From Thermocatellispora tengchongensis (GTDB lineage Bacteria; Actinomycetota; Actinomycetes; Streptosporangiales; Streptosporangiaceae): a DNA stretch of 64,000 nt. The translations under genes and the position numbers were made by a program. Position 1 is the stretch's first letter, and each line of letters opens with the position of its first letter. Location: NCBI RefSeq assembly GCF_014202315.1, contig NZ_JACHGN010000005.1, positions 357,227 through 421,226 on the forward strand, given 5' to 3'. The notes beneath the pieces were generated by a model. The model saw only the letters and a list, made by a program, of their open reading frames with translations, was not told where the DNA came from and made no database searches. Of this stretch, positions 17,241 through 25,819 are shown piece after piece.

Positions 17241-18155
17241 CTACGGCGTGCCGCCGGTGCGGGCGACGTACGCCTCCAGACCGTCGAGCAGCCGGGCCAG
17301 GCCGAAGGTGAACAGGCTGTCCAGGTCGAGGTCCAGGCCGGGCCGGGAGTACACCTCGGCCAGCGCCGGGAACCGGCCGGAGAAGATGGTCTCGGCGAAG
17401 GCGGCCTGCTCGGCTTCGAGCCATTCCTCGTCGGTGACGCCGGTGTCCTGGCGGGCCCGCTGCTCGGGCTCCAGGTCGGCGGCCACGCCGCGTACGTACG
17501 CGAAGACGCTGGTCGCGATGTGCAGCACGGTGTTGGCATCCAGGCCCAGGCCCGACACCGCGCGCACGACCCGCTCGGTGCGCGCGATCCCGGCGGGCAC
17601 CAGCGCGGGCCGGCTGAAGGACACCGTCGCGATCAGCCACGGGTGGCGCCGGTAGCGCTCCCACTCCACCCGCGCCAGGGCCTCCAGGCGGTCGCGCCAG
17701 CCCGCCGTCTCGGGGATCGGCGGGCCGGCCTCCTCGGCGTAGACGGCGTCGGCCATGAGCAGGATCAGCTCGTCCTTGTCGCGGACGTGCCGGTAAAGCG
17801 ACATGGTGGGCACGCCCAGCTCGGCGGCCAGGCGGCGCATGGACAGGGCGCCCGGTCCCTCGGCGTCGGCGATCTCGACCGCCGTCCGCACCACCCGCGC
17901 CCGGTCGGGCGGGGCCGCCGGGGCCCGGGGCGCGCGTCCCTCGGGGGCCGGCGCGACGACGGTGCCCACGCCGGGGACGGCCCGGACCAGGCCCTCCTGC
18001 CGCAGCGCGGTGAGCGCCTTGGTGGCGGTGGCCATGGCGACCCCCCACTCGCGGGTGATCTGCCGGGTGGACGGGACGCGGTCGCCGGGACGCAACTCGC
18101 CGGCGGCGATCCGGCGGCGGATGTCGGCGACGATCCGCAGGTAGGGCGCGGTCAT
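17241..18155 (-). CDS. GntR-TetR hybrid transcriptional regulator
   Basis: A 304-residue regulator with two DNA-binding domains. The first is a GntR winged helix (residues about 1-70: IVADIRRRIAAGELRPGDRVPSTRQITREWGV ... ALRQEGLVRAVPGVGTVV). The second is a TetR helix-turn-helix (about 85-135: TAVEIADAEGPGALSMRRLAAELGVPTMSLYRHVRDKDEL), and a TetR C-terminal ligand domain follows. Such fusions are known in actinobacteria. It is divergent from an FAD monooxygenase. The gap holds two unrelated palindromes, one touching each start, which would suit a protein that reads two kinds of site. It probably represses the monooxygenase and itself; the ligand is unknown. Confidence 0.92.
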   Translation of the reverse strand: MTAPYLRIVADIRRRIAAGELRPGDRVPSTRQITREWGVAMATATKALTALRQEGLVRAVPGVGTVVAPAPEGRAPRAPAAPPDRARVVRTAVEIADAEGPGALSMRRLAAELGVPTMSLYRHVRDKDELILLMADAVYAEEAGPPIPETAGWRDRLEALARVEWERYRRHPWLIATVSFSRPALVPAGIARTERVVRAVSGLGLDANTVLHIATSVFAYVRGVAADLEPEQRARQDTGVTDEEWLEAEQAAFAETIFSGRFPALAEVYSRPGLDLDLDSLFTFGLARLLDGLEAYVARTGGTP

Positions 18156-18182
18156 ACTAGTGCACTATAGCGGTGCACTAGT
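18156..18182. promoter_or_regulatory. Operator candidate A (GntR-like palindrome)
   Basis: ACTAGTGCAC (18156-18165), seven bases, then GTGCACTAGT (18173-18182): a perfect 10-bp inverted repeat directly against the ATG of the hybrid regulator. Short TAGTGCACTA-like half-sites resemble GntR/YtrA-type operators. Confidence 0.7.
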
Positions 18183-18227
18183 GCCTTACGCTGAAAAACT
18201 CCCTGTTTACAGTGCTTTTATGTGTTT

Positions 18228-18253
18228 GTACGGTGTATCCGAAGACACCGTAC
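18228..18253. promoter_or_regulatory. Operator candidate B (TetR-like palindrome)
   Basis: GTACGGTGT (18228-18236), eight bases, then ACACCGTAC (18245-18253): a perfect 9-bp inverted repeat immediately ahead of the monooxygenase ribosome site. Its sequence is unrelated to candidate A and its geometry is TetR-like. Confidence 0.65.
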
Positions 18254-18266
18254 GAAGGAGCAGGAC

Positions 18267-19457
18267 ATGCGCAGCGCACTGATCTGCGGGGCCGGCGTCG
18301 CCGGGCCCGCCCTCGCCCTGTGGCTGAGCCGGAGCGGCTGGCGGGTCACCGTCGTGGAGCGGGCCCCGCGCCCGCGCGAGGGCGGGCACGCCGTGGACTT
18401 CCGGGGCCGGGCCCAGCTCGGCGTGCTGGAGCGGATGGGCGTGCTCGAAGAGGTGCGCCGCAGGCAGACCGGCATGGGGGCGGTCACCCTCGTCGATGCC
18501 GCCGGGCGGCGCCGGGCCACGCTCCCGGCCGCGGTCATGAGCGGCGACGTCGAGATCCTGCGCGGCGACCTGGCCCGCGTCCTGTACGACGCGACCCGCG
18601 ACTCCGCCGAGTACGTCTTCGGCGACTCGGCCATCTCGCTCACCGAGACCCCCGAGGGCGTCCGGGTCGCCTTCGAGCGCTCGGCGCCGCGGACCTTCGA
18701 CCTGGTCGCCGGGGCCGACGGCATCCGCTCCACGGTCCGCGAGCTGGCCTTCGGCCCCGGCGGCGTGCACCACCTCGGCGTGTACGGCGCGTCGTTCACC
18801 GCCCCCAACCCCCTGGGGCTGCGCGACCGCGGCGTCATGTACAGCGCCCCGGGCCTGACCGCCGGCATGTACGCCCATGGCGACCGGGTCACCGGCACGC
18901 TCGACTTCGCCTCACCGCCGATCCCGCACGACCACCGCGACACCGAGGCCCAGCGGCGGCTGTGCGAGGAGGCGTTCGCCGGCGCCGGCTGGCACGTGCC
19001 GGCCCTGCTGCGGGCGATGCGGGAGGCGGAGGACTTCTACTTCCACGCCGCCGAGCAGGTGCGGCTGGACCGCTACTCGCGCGGCCGGGTCGTGCTGCTC
19101 GGCGACGCCGCGTACGGGCCGGGGCCGGGCGGCATGGGCACCGGGCTGGCGCTCATCGGAGCGTACGTGCTGGCGGGCGAGCTGGCCGCGGCCGGGGGCG
19201 ACCACCGGCGCGCCTTCGCCCGCTACGAGGAGCGCATCCGCCCGTACGCCGCCGTGTGCCACAAGCAGGCGCGGGGCATCGACACCTACCTGGTGCCGAA
19301 GCGGCGGCGGCAGATCTGGATGCGCGAGCAGACCTTCCGCATGATGGGGCTGATGCCGGGCAAGGGCCTGGTGCGCGCGATGATCGCACGCGGCGCCGAC
19401 GCGATCGAGCTGCCCGGCTACCCCCTGCCCGAGACGGCCGTGGCGGGGGCGGCGTGA
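18267..19457 (+). CDS. FAD-dependent monooxygenase (PheA/TfdB-like)
   Basis: Class A flavoprotein monooxygenase of 396 residues. The Rossmann FAD motif CGAGVAGPALALWLSRSG is at the N-terminus, with a VVERAPRPREGGHAVDFRG segment after it. A second FAD/NADPH motif (LVAGADGIRS) is near residue 150 and the GD motif GDAAYGPGPGGMGTGLAL near residue 285. ATG 18267 was chosen for GAAGGAG at -13 to -7; the frame continues 15 codons upstream into the operator. Members hydroxylate aromatic compounds or modify antibiotics such as tetracyclines and rifamycins. The divergent hybrid regulator suggests substrate induction. Confidence 0.88.
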   Translation: MRSALICGAGVAGPALALWLSRSGWRVTVVERAPRPREGGHAVDFRGRAQLGVLERMGVLEEVRRRQTGMGAVTLVDAAGRRRATLPAAVMSGDVEILRGDLARVLYDATRDSAEYVFGDSAISLTETPEGVRVAFERSAPRTFDLVAGADGIRSTVRELAFGPGGVHHLGVYGASFTAPNPLGLRDRGVMYSAPGLTAGMYAHGDRVTGTLDFASPPIPHDHRDTEAQRRLCEEAFAGAGWHVPALLRAMREAEDFYFHAAEQVRLDRYSRGRVVLLGDAAYGPGPGGMGTGLALIGAYVLAGELAAAGGDHRRAFARYEERIRPYAAVCHKQARGIDTYLVPKRRRQIWMREQTFRMMGLMPGKGLVRAMIARGADAIELPGYPLPETAVAGAA

Positions 19458-19493
19458 CGGCCGGCCCCCGCGGGCCTCGGTGAAACATCCGGC

Positions 19494-21827
19494 CTACAGG
19501 CCGTACTCCTTGACGATGCGCTCGTGCCGCTCGACCTCGACGCCGACCTCGCGGGCCAGGTCGAGCCAGGCCAGCGGGTGCACCCAGCGCTCGGTGGCGT
19601 CGTCGAGCAGGGCGTCGACCTCCACCGGGCTGACGTTCGGCGGCACCGCCACCCAGCCGAAGACGCCGGGCAGCCGCTCGCCGCTGGTCGGGTGGGTCAC
19701 GGTGTAGTTCTCGTCGCTGTAGACCCACATCGGCCAGCCGCGTTCGGCCAGGACCTCGTTGAACTCGGCCCAGTCGTGCTCGCTCGGCGCGGCGCCGTCG
19801 AAGAACCAGCTCGTGTAGCCGCCGGGGCGGAGCATGCGCACCGCGGCGAACGGCGGCACGAAGCTCTCGCGCTCCTGCGGGTCGTCGGGCACGGGCTCCA
19901 GGAGCTGCGGGTCGAAGACGACGAGGTCGCCCGCGTTGTAGTCCATGCCGGGCGGCTGCGGGATGGCCAGGCGGGCGGTGGCCGGGCCGGTGCGGACGCT
20001 GATCACCTGCCGCTGGCTGCCGTCGGGGGCGGGCAGGATCACCCGGATCAGGCCCATCTCCTGCTCGATCGGACCCTCGCCCGGCTCGATCGGCATGCCG
20101 ATCTTGGCGGCGCCACGGCGGACGGTGGCCCAATCCTCGGCGGAGGTGGCCAGCACGATCATGCGCCAGACGTCCTCGTCCTCCAGCTCGCCGGAGTCGA
20201 GCACGTCGGCGAGCACCTTGGCGCCCTTGGCGTTCTCGTCGAGCTGCTGCGCGGCGCCGGAGTAGAGCCTGCGCGCGTCGAGGCCCGCGCCGGCCTCCAG
20301 GGCCTTCTCGGCCTCGGCCATGGTCTCGGGCCAGCGCTCGCGCGCCCGGTGCAGCCGGGCCAGCGTGAGGTGCCGCTGCGCCTCCGGCAGCCGGGCGGCG
20401 AACTGCTCCAGCCGCTCGTCCTGGCGCGCCTCGATGAGCAGGCCCGCGAGGTAGGCCACGTCGTCGTCGGCGGCGTCGCCCAGGCGGTCGCCCTCGACCA
20501 GCATGGTCCAATAGATGTCGGCGCCGCGCGCCGGATAGCCGAGGAAGCCCAGCGTCGTGGTGTGGCGGCGGGTGGCCTCCAGGTCCTTGCCCGACAGGGG
20601 GGCCAGCCAGCCGACCCAGCGCTCGGGGTCGGCGTTGAAGCCGTCGGCGGCGTCGAACAGCCCGACCAGCTCCGCCTCCTCGCCCGGCGGCGGGAGCGGG
20701 GTGGTGGCGTCGGCGGCGGCGCGCAGCTCGGCGATGCGCTCGGGCAGCCCCTCGGTGGTCTTCAGCTCGGCCAGCCCGGTCTCGGCGATGTCGGCCAGGG
20801 CGCGGGCCTGCCAGACGCCCTGGCGGGCCAGGGCCATCTCACCGGCGATCAGGGCCAGCTCCACCCGGGCGCGGTAGCCGCCCATCATCGCGAAGTAGTC
20901 GATCCACTGGCGCAGCACCCGGCCGAGCTGCCAGGTGTTGGCGATCTGCTCGGAGCCCGCCAGCAGGCGCACGGTCTCGGCCCACTCGACGAACGAGCGC
21001 GGGTGGTCGCCCACCACGTCCAGGTCGGGCAGCGCCTCCACCGCCTCGGCGGTGCGGCCCAGCGTGCCGAGCACACGGGCGCGCAGCACGCCCTCGCGGT
21101 GCGGCTTGGCGATCGGGTCGTCGGGCTTGAAGCCGGTGGCGGCGTCGAGCGCGGCCAGCGCGTCCTCGGCGCGGCCGGCGGCGAGCAGGGCGCGGGCGGA
21201 GACGGCGGCGAGCTCCCAGCTCGCCTCCAGCTCGGCGGCGCGCAGCCGGTCGATGGCCGACTCGGCGTAGGCGACGGCCTCGTCGGCCTTGCCCGAGTCG
21301 AGCAGGCCGGCGACGTACTGGGTGGTCAGCCCGGCGAAGGCCGGGGAGCCGGGCTCGACGTCGGCGAGCCTGGCGCCGAGCATGGCCAGCCGCTCCTCGG
21401 CGTAGCCCGGACCGTCGGCGTTGGCCTGGGCGACCGCGAGGGCCTCGTAGGCGGCCGGCACCGACGGGCAGTCGCGGACGTCTTCGCGTTCGGCGAACGC
21501 GACCAGCTCCGCCGCGTCCTTGAGCGCGACCGCGCCCTGCGCACGGTCGCCGATGCGGCCGATCAGGTGCCAGTAGCGGGCGTAGAACTCAAGCCAGGGC
21601 AGCTCCATGCTCTCGGCCTGATTCGCCACCGCGGGCGCCACGACGTCGAGCTGGGAGTACCGGCCTTCGTACGCCTGCGCGGGGATGTCGCCCAGCGCGA
21701 TGGCCAGACCGGCGTTTCCGGCTCCGTGAAGTTGCCGCTGGGTGTCGCCGACCCAGGCCCAGATGTCCACGTCCATGGGCAGCCAGTCTGCCAGGTCGGC
21801 GGGCGTGTCCCAAACGGCGCGGCCCAT
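19494..21827 (-). CDS. Large TPR-rich protein of unknown function
   Basis: A 777-residue soluble, acidic protein with no signal peptide. Most of it (about residues 90-560) is a chain of helical hairpins with tetratricopeptide spacing, such as DEAVAYAESAIDRLRAAELEAS, AEDALAALDAATGFKPDDP and WPETMAEAEKALEAGAGLDARRLY. The last 170 residues form a separate, more globular part with aromatic clusters (GGYTSWFFDGAA, RGWPMWVYSDENYTV, WVHPLAWLDLA). I do not recognise that domain. No catalytic motif is visible; a scaffold or sensor role is possible but unproven. It is not clearly in an operon. Three 16-bp direct repeats and a hairpin lie just upstream. Confidence 0.75.
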   Translation of the reverse strand: MGRAVWDTPADLADWLPMDVDIWAWVGDTQRQLHGAGNAGLAIALGDIPAQAYEGRYSQLDVVAPAVANQAESMELPWLEFYARYWHLIGRIGDRAQGAVALKDAAELVAFAEREDVRDCPSVPAAYEALAVAQANADGPGYAEERLAMLGARLADVEPGSPAFAGLTTQYVAGLLDSGKADEAVAYAESAIDRLRAAELEASWELAAVSARALLAAGRAEDALAALDAATGFKPDDPIAKPHREGVLRARVLGTLGRTAEAVEALPDLDVVGDHPRSFVEWAETVRLLAGSEQIANTWQLGRVLRQWIDYFAMMGGYRARVELALIAGEMALARQGVWQARALADIAETGLAELKTTEGLPERIAELRAAADATTPLPPPGEEAELVGLFDAADGFNADPERWVGWLAPLSGKDLEATRRHTTTLGFLGYPARGADIYWTMLVEGDRLGDAADDDVAYLAGLLIEARQDERLEQFAARLPEAQRHLTLARLHRARERWPETMAEAEKALEAGAGLDARRLYSGAAQQLDENAKGAKVLADVLDSGELEDEDVWRMIVLATSAEDWATVRRGAAKIGMPIEPGEGPIEQEMGLIRVILPAPDGSQRQVISVRTGPATARLAIPQPPGMDYNAGDLVVFDPQLLEPVPDDPQERESFVPPFAAVRMLRPGGYTSWFFDGAAPSEHDWAEFNEVLAERGWPMWVYSDENYTVTHPTSGERLPGVFGWVAVPPNVSPVEVDALLDDATERWVHPLAWLDLAREVGVEVERHERIVKEYGL

Positions 21828-21856
21828 CCGGGCCCTGTCCTGCGCGATACGTCCCT

Positions 21857-21924
21857 GTCATCCTGATTGGCGGTCATCCCGATCGGCGGTCATCCCGTTC
21901 GGACGGGGTGATCCGATCGGGCGG
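21857..21924. repeat. Three 16-bp tandem repeats plus a hairpin
   Basis: Imperfect copies of GTCATCCCGATCGGCG start at 21857, 21873 and 21889. The third copy pairs imperfectly with the following CGGGGTGATCCGATCG, giving a hairpin about 10-30 bases past the stop of the leftward SCO6745-like gene. It can act as that gene's terminator and also lies in the promoter region of the TPR gene. Confidence 0.55.
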
Positions 21925-22680
21925 TCACAGGCCGCGGGCCCGGCCCAGCAGCTCGATCAGCTCGCCGGCCTGTGCGTCGTCCAGGACGGCGAAGGCGGGG
22001 GCGAGCAGCTCGTCGGTCAGCTCCTCCGCCCGCGCCCGCAGCTCGACGGCGCGGGCGGACGGCTCGGGGTACGGCTCGGGCCACTGCAGGAAGCGGGCCA
22101 TGGCGACGCCGTCGGCCAGGCCGGTCGGGCTGCCGAAGTGGGTGCCGACCAGCGTCGCCTCCAGCGGCGACAGGCCCAGCGAGAGCACCGCCATCCCGTG
22201 CACGCCCCCGCGCAGCTCGCGGGCCACGTGCAGCATGTGCGCGGCCCGCGCGGGCGCGTCCGGCGGCGGCGGCAGCGCGCGCCAGCCGGCGAACAGCGGC
22301 GCGCCGAGCACGCTCGCCTCGGCGATCACGGGTTCGAGCAGGCCGGCCAGCCTCGCGCAGCCGTCGAAGCCGCCCAGTCTGCGCCGCCCCCAGGCGTGGC
22401 AGGCGGAGGCGTACATGTCGGCGGCCTTGTCCGCGGGCAGGGACCGGCCGCCCTCCCAGGACTCGCGGACGTGCCCGGCCGGGAAGAACACGCACGCGGC
22501 CGTCACGACGTCGGCGTCCACCTCGCCGAGCACGCCGCACCGGCCGCGGAAGTACATCTCGCGCCCGCCGAGCCCGTTCTGCTCGCACAGGGCCTTCGCC
22601 TCGCGCGACATCATGAAGCCGCCGCCGAGGACGCCGATCGCGTCCTTGACCGCCGCCGCCGTGTGACGTGGGTCCGCCAT
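21925..22680 (-). CDS. SCO6745/SalK-like family protein
   Basis: A 251-residue actinobacterial protein that I match from memory to the SCO6745 (SalK-like) family. It has an alpha-helical N-terminus (AAAVKDAIGVLGGGFMMSREAKALCEQNGL), a conserved YFRGRCGVLGEVDADVVTAACVFF block, and a long C-terminal helical region ending in DDAQAGELIELLGRARGL. The family contains putative DNA-binding and pathway-associated proteins, with no settled biochemical role. ATG 22680 follows AGGAGGGG. It is 74 bases downstream of dapF on the same strand, with an inverted repeat between them. Confidence 0.7.
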   Translation of the reverse strand: MADPRHTAAAVKDAIGVLGGGFMMSREAKALCEQNGLGGREMYFRGRCGVLGEVDADVVTAACVFFPAGHVRESWEGGRSLPADKAADMYASACHAWGRRRLGGFDGCARLAGLLEPVIAEASVLGAPLFAGWRALPPPPDAPARAAHMLHVARELRGGVHGMAVLSLGLSPLEATLVGTHFGSPTGLADGVAMARFLQWPEPYPEPSARAVELRARAEELTDELLAPAFAVLDDAQAGELIELLGRARGL

Positions 22681-22722
22681 GCCACCCCTCCTCGGTTCGA
22701 ATGATGAACCCAGCATGGCGGG

Positions 22723-22739
22723 GCAGAACAAGGTTCTGC
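22723..22739. promoter_or_regulatory. Inverted repeat GCAGAAC-N3-GTTCTGC
   Basis: Perfect 7-bp arms, 3-base centre, located 16 bases past the dapF stop and 43 bases before the next start. Too short and too lacking in a tail for a convincing terminator, so an operator or weak hairpin. The centre on the minus strand reads TTGTTC and could be a -35 element. Confidence 0.35.
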
Positions 22740-22754
22740 AATACCCCCCGGAGG

Positions 22755-23564
22755 CTAGGGCAGCACCAGCTCGCCGTGGGCCACCAGCACGGCGGGGCCG
22801 GTGAGGTAGCTGGTCTCGGCCTCCAGCGTGACGGTGAGCAGGCCGCCCGGCACCTCGACCGCCCAGCTCCCCGTGGTCTCGCCGGTCAGGTGGGCCGCGG
22901 CCAGGGCGGCGGCCACCGCGCCGGTGCCGCAGGAGCGGGTCTCGCCGGAGCCGCGCTCGTACACGCGCATCACCGCGCGGCGCGGGCCCACCGCGTTGAC
23001 CAGCTCGACGTTCACCCCGGTCGGGAAGATCGTGGTGTCGAAGCCGGGCTGGTGGGTCAGGTCGACCTGGGCGACCGGATCGCCGACCACGCAGGCCAGG
23101 TGGGGGTTGCCGAGGTCGATGTGCAGGCCGGTGTACTCGTGGCCGCCGAGCGTGGCGCTGCTCTCGCCCAGGATGCGCGGCAGGCCCATGTCGACCGTGA
23201 CGTCGCCCTCGGCGCCCAGGCGCACCAGCTTGACGCCGCCCCTGGTCGCGATCGGCAGCTCGCCCGGCTGGGCCAGCCCCGAGTCGACCAGGTAGCGGGC
23301 GAACACCCGCGCGCCGTTGCCGCACATCTCGGCCATGCTGCCGTCGGCGTTGCGGTAGTCCATGAACCACTCCGCCTCGCCCGCGAGGTGGGCGACCTCG
23401 GGCGCCAGCTTGGTGCGCACCACGTGCAGCACGCCGTCGCCGCCGATGCCCGCCCGGCGCTCGCACAGCGCCGCCACCATCGCCGCCGTGACGTCGATCT
23501 CATTGTCGGGATCGGGCAGGATGACGAAGTCGTTCTCGGTGCCGTGCCCCTTTACGAACCGCAT
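22755..23564 (-). CDS. dapF: Diaminopimelate epimerase
   Basis: Converts LL- to meso-diaminopimelate for lysine and peptidoglycan. The start [18 protein letters not shown] and both catalytic cysteines are present: Cys81 in [14 protein letters not shown] and Cys212 in [13 protein letters not shown]. 269 residues, normal. The ATG lies inside the 3' end of miaA (13-base overlap), so the two are coupled. The ogt-miaA-dapF string is read leftward as one unit. Confidence 0.97.
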   Translation of the reverse strand: MRFVKGHGTENDFVILPDPDNEIDVTAAMVAALCERRAGIGGDGVLHVVRTKLAPEVAHLAGEAEWFMDYRNADGSMAEMCGNGARVFARYLVDSGLAQPGELPIATRGGVKLVRLGAEGDVTVDMGLPRILGESSATLGGHEYTGLHIDLGNPHLACVVGDPVAQVDLTHQPGFDTTIFPTGVNVELVNAVGPRRAVMRVYERGSGETRSCGTGAVAAALAAAHLTGETTGSWAVEVPGGLLTVTLEAETSYLTGPAVLVAHGELVLP

Positions 23565-24469
23565 GTCCTCACCCTATCGACAGCCAGCTCCACCAGATCG
23601 GGCGCGTCGTACGGAAGCCAGGTCACGCGCGGGTCGCGCCGGAACCACGACTCCTGCCGGCGGGCGAAGCGCCGGGTCGCCCGGATCGTCTCCTCCATGG
23701 CCTGCTCCTCGGTCCATTCCCCGGACAGGAAGCGCAGCACCTGGGCGTACCCGAGGGCCCGGCTCGCCGTACGCCCCTCGGCCAGGCCGCGCGCGGCCAG
23801 CGCCCGCACCTCCTCCACCAGCCCCGACTCCCACATCCGGTGGACGCGCAGCGCGATGCGCTCGTCCAGGACCGGGCGCGGCACGTCCAGCCCGATCTGC
23901 ACGCTGTCGTAGACCGCGTCGTACGACGGCATGGTGGCCGAGAACGGCCGTCCCGACAGCTCGATCACCTCCAGCGCCCGCACGATCCTGCGCCCGTTGC
24001 TCGGCAGGATCGCCGCCGCGGCCGTCGGGTCGAGGCCGCGCAGCTGCTCGTACAGGGGGGCGGGCCCCGAGCGCTCCAGCTCGGCCTCCAGCCGGGCGCG
24101 GATCTCGGGATCGGTGCCGGGGAACTCCAGGTCGTCGAGCACCGCGCGGACGTACAGGCCCGAGCCGCCGGCCAGGATCGGCACCACGCCCTCGCCGAGC
24201 AGCCGGTCCAGGATCGGGCGCGCCAGCCGCTGGAACTCCGCGACGCTGGCCGGCCGGGTCACGTCCCAGATGTCCAGCAGGTGGTGCGGCACGCCGCGCA
24301 TCTCGGCCGGGGACAACTTCGCCGTGCCGATGTCCATGCCCCGGTAGAACTGCATGGAATCGGCGTTGACGACCTCCCCGCCGAGCCGGAGCGCCAGCTC
24401 CACGGCGAGATCGGACTTCCCGGCCGCGGTCGGTCCGACCACGGCGACGACTGGCGTTGGCTGTCCCAC
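23552..24469 (-). CDS. miaA: tRNA dimethylallyltransferase
   Basis: Adds a dimethylallyl group to A37 of UNN-reading tRNAs; MiaB, also in this window, then methylthiolates it. P-loop GPTAAGKSD is at residues 12-20 and [15 protein letters not shown] is the conserved second block. [18 protein letters not shown] and the C-terminal [22 protein letters not shown] follow. GTG 24469 gives 305 residues. It ends inside dapF and begins 26 bases after the ogt stop. Confidence 0.97.
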   Translation of the reverse strand: MGQPTPVVAVVGPTAAGKSDLAVELALRLGGEVVNADSMQFYRGMDIGTAKLSPAEMRGVPHHLLDIWDVTRPASVAEFQRLARPILDRLLGEGVVPILAGGSGLYVRAVLDDLEFPGTDPEIRARLEAELERSGPAPLYEQLRGLDPTAAAAILPSNGRRIVRALEVIELSGRPFSATMPSYDAVYDSVQIGLDVPRPVLDERIALRVHRMWESGLVEEVRALAARGLAEGRTASRALGYAQVLRFLSGEWTEEQAMEETIRATRRFARRQESWFRRDPRVTWLPYDAPDLVELAVDRVRTCGS

Positions 24470-24495
24470 ACCCCCAGTCTGTCAGCGCCCCGAGG

Positions 24496-25023
24496 TCACA
24501 TCTCCCAGTCGAGGGTCGGCTGCAGATAGCCCTCCAGGGTCAGCAGCCACCGCTTGGACTCCACCCCGTCGCCGCCGCTGAACCCGCCCAGCCCGTTGCC
24601 GGCCACGACCCGGTGGCACGGCACCAGCACCGGGATCGGGTTCGACCCCATGATCGAGCCGATGCCCCGCGCGGGCACGCCGCTGCCGCTCAGCTCCGCC
24701 AGCTCACCGTAGGTGACGGTCCTGCCGTACGGCACGCGCTCGTACAGGGTGCCCAGCACCCGCCGCTGCGCCCGCGACGTCAGCCGCCAGTCGACCGGAA
24801 CCGAGAACCGGGTCAGCTCCCCCGCGAAGTACGCCGCCATCTCGGCGCGGGCCACGGCCGTACGCGCCTCGTCGGCCACCTCGTCCAGGCCCAGCCGCGC
24901 CGCGATCCGCCGCCGCTCCCCGTCGGAGTCGCGGAACCCGGTGGCGGCCACCCCGTCCTCGGTCACGGCCACCAGGAACTCCCCCAGCGGCGTCCCCACC
25001 GCCCCGAACGCCACCGACCCCAT
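24496..25023 (-). CDS. ogt: Methylated-DNA--protein-cysteine methyltransferase
   Basis: Suicide repair enzyme that takes alkyl groups from O6-alkylguanine. The active site is the PCHRV motif (VLVPCHRVVAGNG, Cys near residue 137), preceded by the helix-turn-helix stretch PYGRTVTYGELAELSGSGVPARGIGSIMGSNP. 175 residues from ATG 25023, the family size; the longer frame has no homologous extension. No Ada-type N-terminal domain. It is first in a likely ogt-miaA-dapF unit, a less common partnership worth noting. Confidence 0.93.
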   Translation of the reverse strand: MGSVAFGAVGTPLGEFLVAVTEDGVAATGFRDSDGERRRIAARLGLDEVADEARTAVARAEMAAYFAGELTRFSVPVDWRLTSRAQRRVLGTLYERVPYGRTVTYGELAELSGSGVPARGIGSIMGSNPIPVLVPCHRVVAGNGLGGFSGGDGVESKRWLLTLEGYLQPTLDWEM

Positions 25024-25099
25024 GCCACAACACCCCCATCCCGCCCCACATCGTACGCCCGGCATGCGAGGGGAGCGCTCCAGCGGGCACACTGGGACC

Positions 25100-25417
25100 A
25101 TGACCTCCAGGCCGCGCTACGCCGACCACCGCGCATACGTGGTGCCCGACCATCTCGGCGAGCTGACCGGCCCCACCGCGGGCGTCGTCACGCTGCCCAG
25201 CCACCTCGACTGGTCCGAGCAGCACACCTACGACTTGTCGGACGAGGCCCAAGCCGGCCTGATGTACGAACGCGTGATCCGCGAAGCCGTCCGCCCGGAA
25301 GACCTCCGCCTCCTGAACGCCGCCGTCCTCAAGCGCCTGTGGCGCCGGATCTTCCTCCCCCATCGCGCCCGCCAGGCCTGGGAGTCCCGCTTCTCCGACC
25401 TCACCCGAGCAGCCTGA
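25100..25417 (+). CDS. Hypothetical protein, partner of a decayed AbiEii-like gene
   Basis: A 105-residue soluble protein with no recognised domain. The first half is rich in turns (YADHRAYVVPDHLGELTGPTAGVVTLP). The second half is helical (DEAQAGLMYERVIREAVRPEDLRLLNAAVLKRLWRRIFLPHRARQAWESRF), basic and Arg-rich at the end. The next gene, 5 bases on, is the remnant of an AbiEii-like nucleotidyltransferase. In actinomycetes such nucleotidyltransferases are often preceded by a short helical protein of this kind, so it may have been the second member of a toxin-antitoxin-like pair. That role is inferred. Confidence 0.6.
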   Translation: MTSRPRYADHRAYVVPDHLGELTGPTAGVVTLPSHLDWSEQHTYDLSDEAQAGLMYERVIREAVRPEDLRLLNAAVLKRLWRRIFLPHRARQAWESRFSDLTRAA

Positions 25418-25422
25418 CAAGC

Positions 25423-25790
25423 ATGGACGCGCTGCACGAACTCGCAACGAGAGTCGGCCTCGCCGCCATCGAGCGCTTCGGTTTCGCCCTCGCCGGGGGT
25501 TACGCCGTGCAGGCGCGGTCGCCGCGCTGTATGGCAGGGCCGAGGTACGCGACTTCGTCGACATCTACGCTGTGCTTCGCAGCGGGCGTTACACGCCGGA
25601 CGACCTGATGCGCCTTGCCGCAGAGGCCGACCCGGGCTTCGAACGCGGGATGTTCGCCTGCGCCCTGTCGGCCCTGCGGCGCATCCCGGACCAGGCCCTG
25701 ACTCACCACGGGCTCGGCCGGGACGAGGTGGGGGATCTGCGAGCGCGGTTTCGGGATTGGGAACGCCTGCTCGCCTCCCATCGGCGTTGA
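25423..25790 (+). pseudogene. AbiEii/AbiGii-like nucleotidyltransferase remnant
   Basis: Starting at ATG 25423 the reading MDALHELATRVGLAAIERFGFALAGGYAVQA is the usual N-terminus of actinobacterial AbiEii-type nucleotidyltransferases. In intact genes a Gly-Ser/Asp catalytic strand follows. Here the sequence jumps straight into the C-terminal part in another frame (VAALYGRAEVRDFVDIYAVL, then RYTPDDLMRLAAEADPGF ... ACALSALRRIPDQAL), which ends at 25790. The polymerase core with its catalytic acidic residues is missing and the halves are out of frame. I read this as an internal deletion with frameshift, so the gene is dead. Confidence 0.75.
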
Positions 25791-25819
25791 AGGCGCGGGA
25801 ACGCCTAGCATCGGGGATT

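Noticed and set aside
19524-21866. 780-codon plus-strand open frame over the TPR gene
   Set aside because: Shadow frame; the minus-strand TPR protein has proper repeats and codon use.
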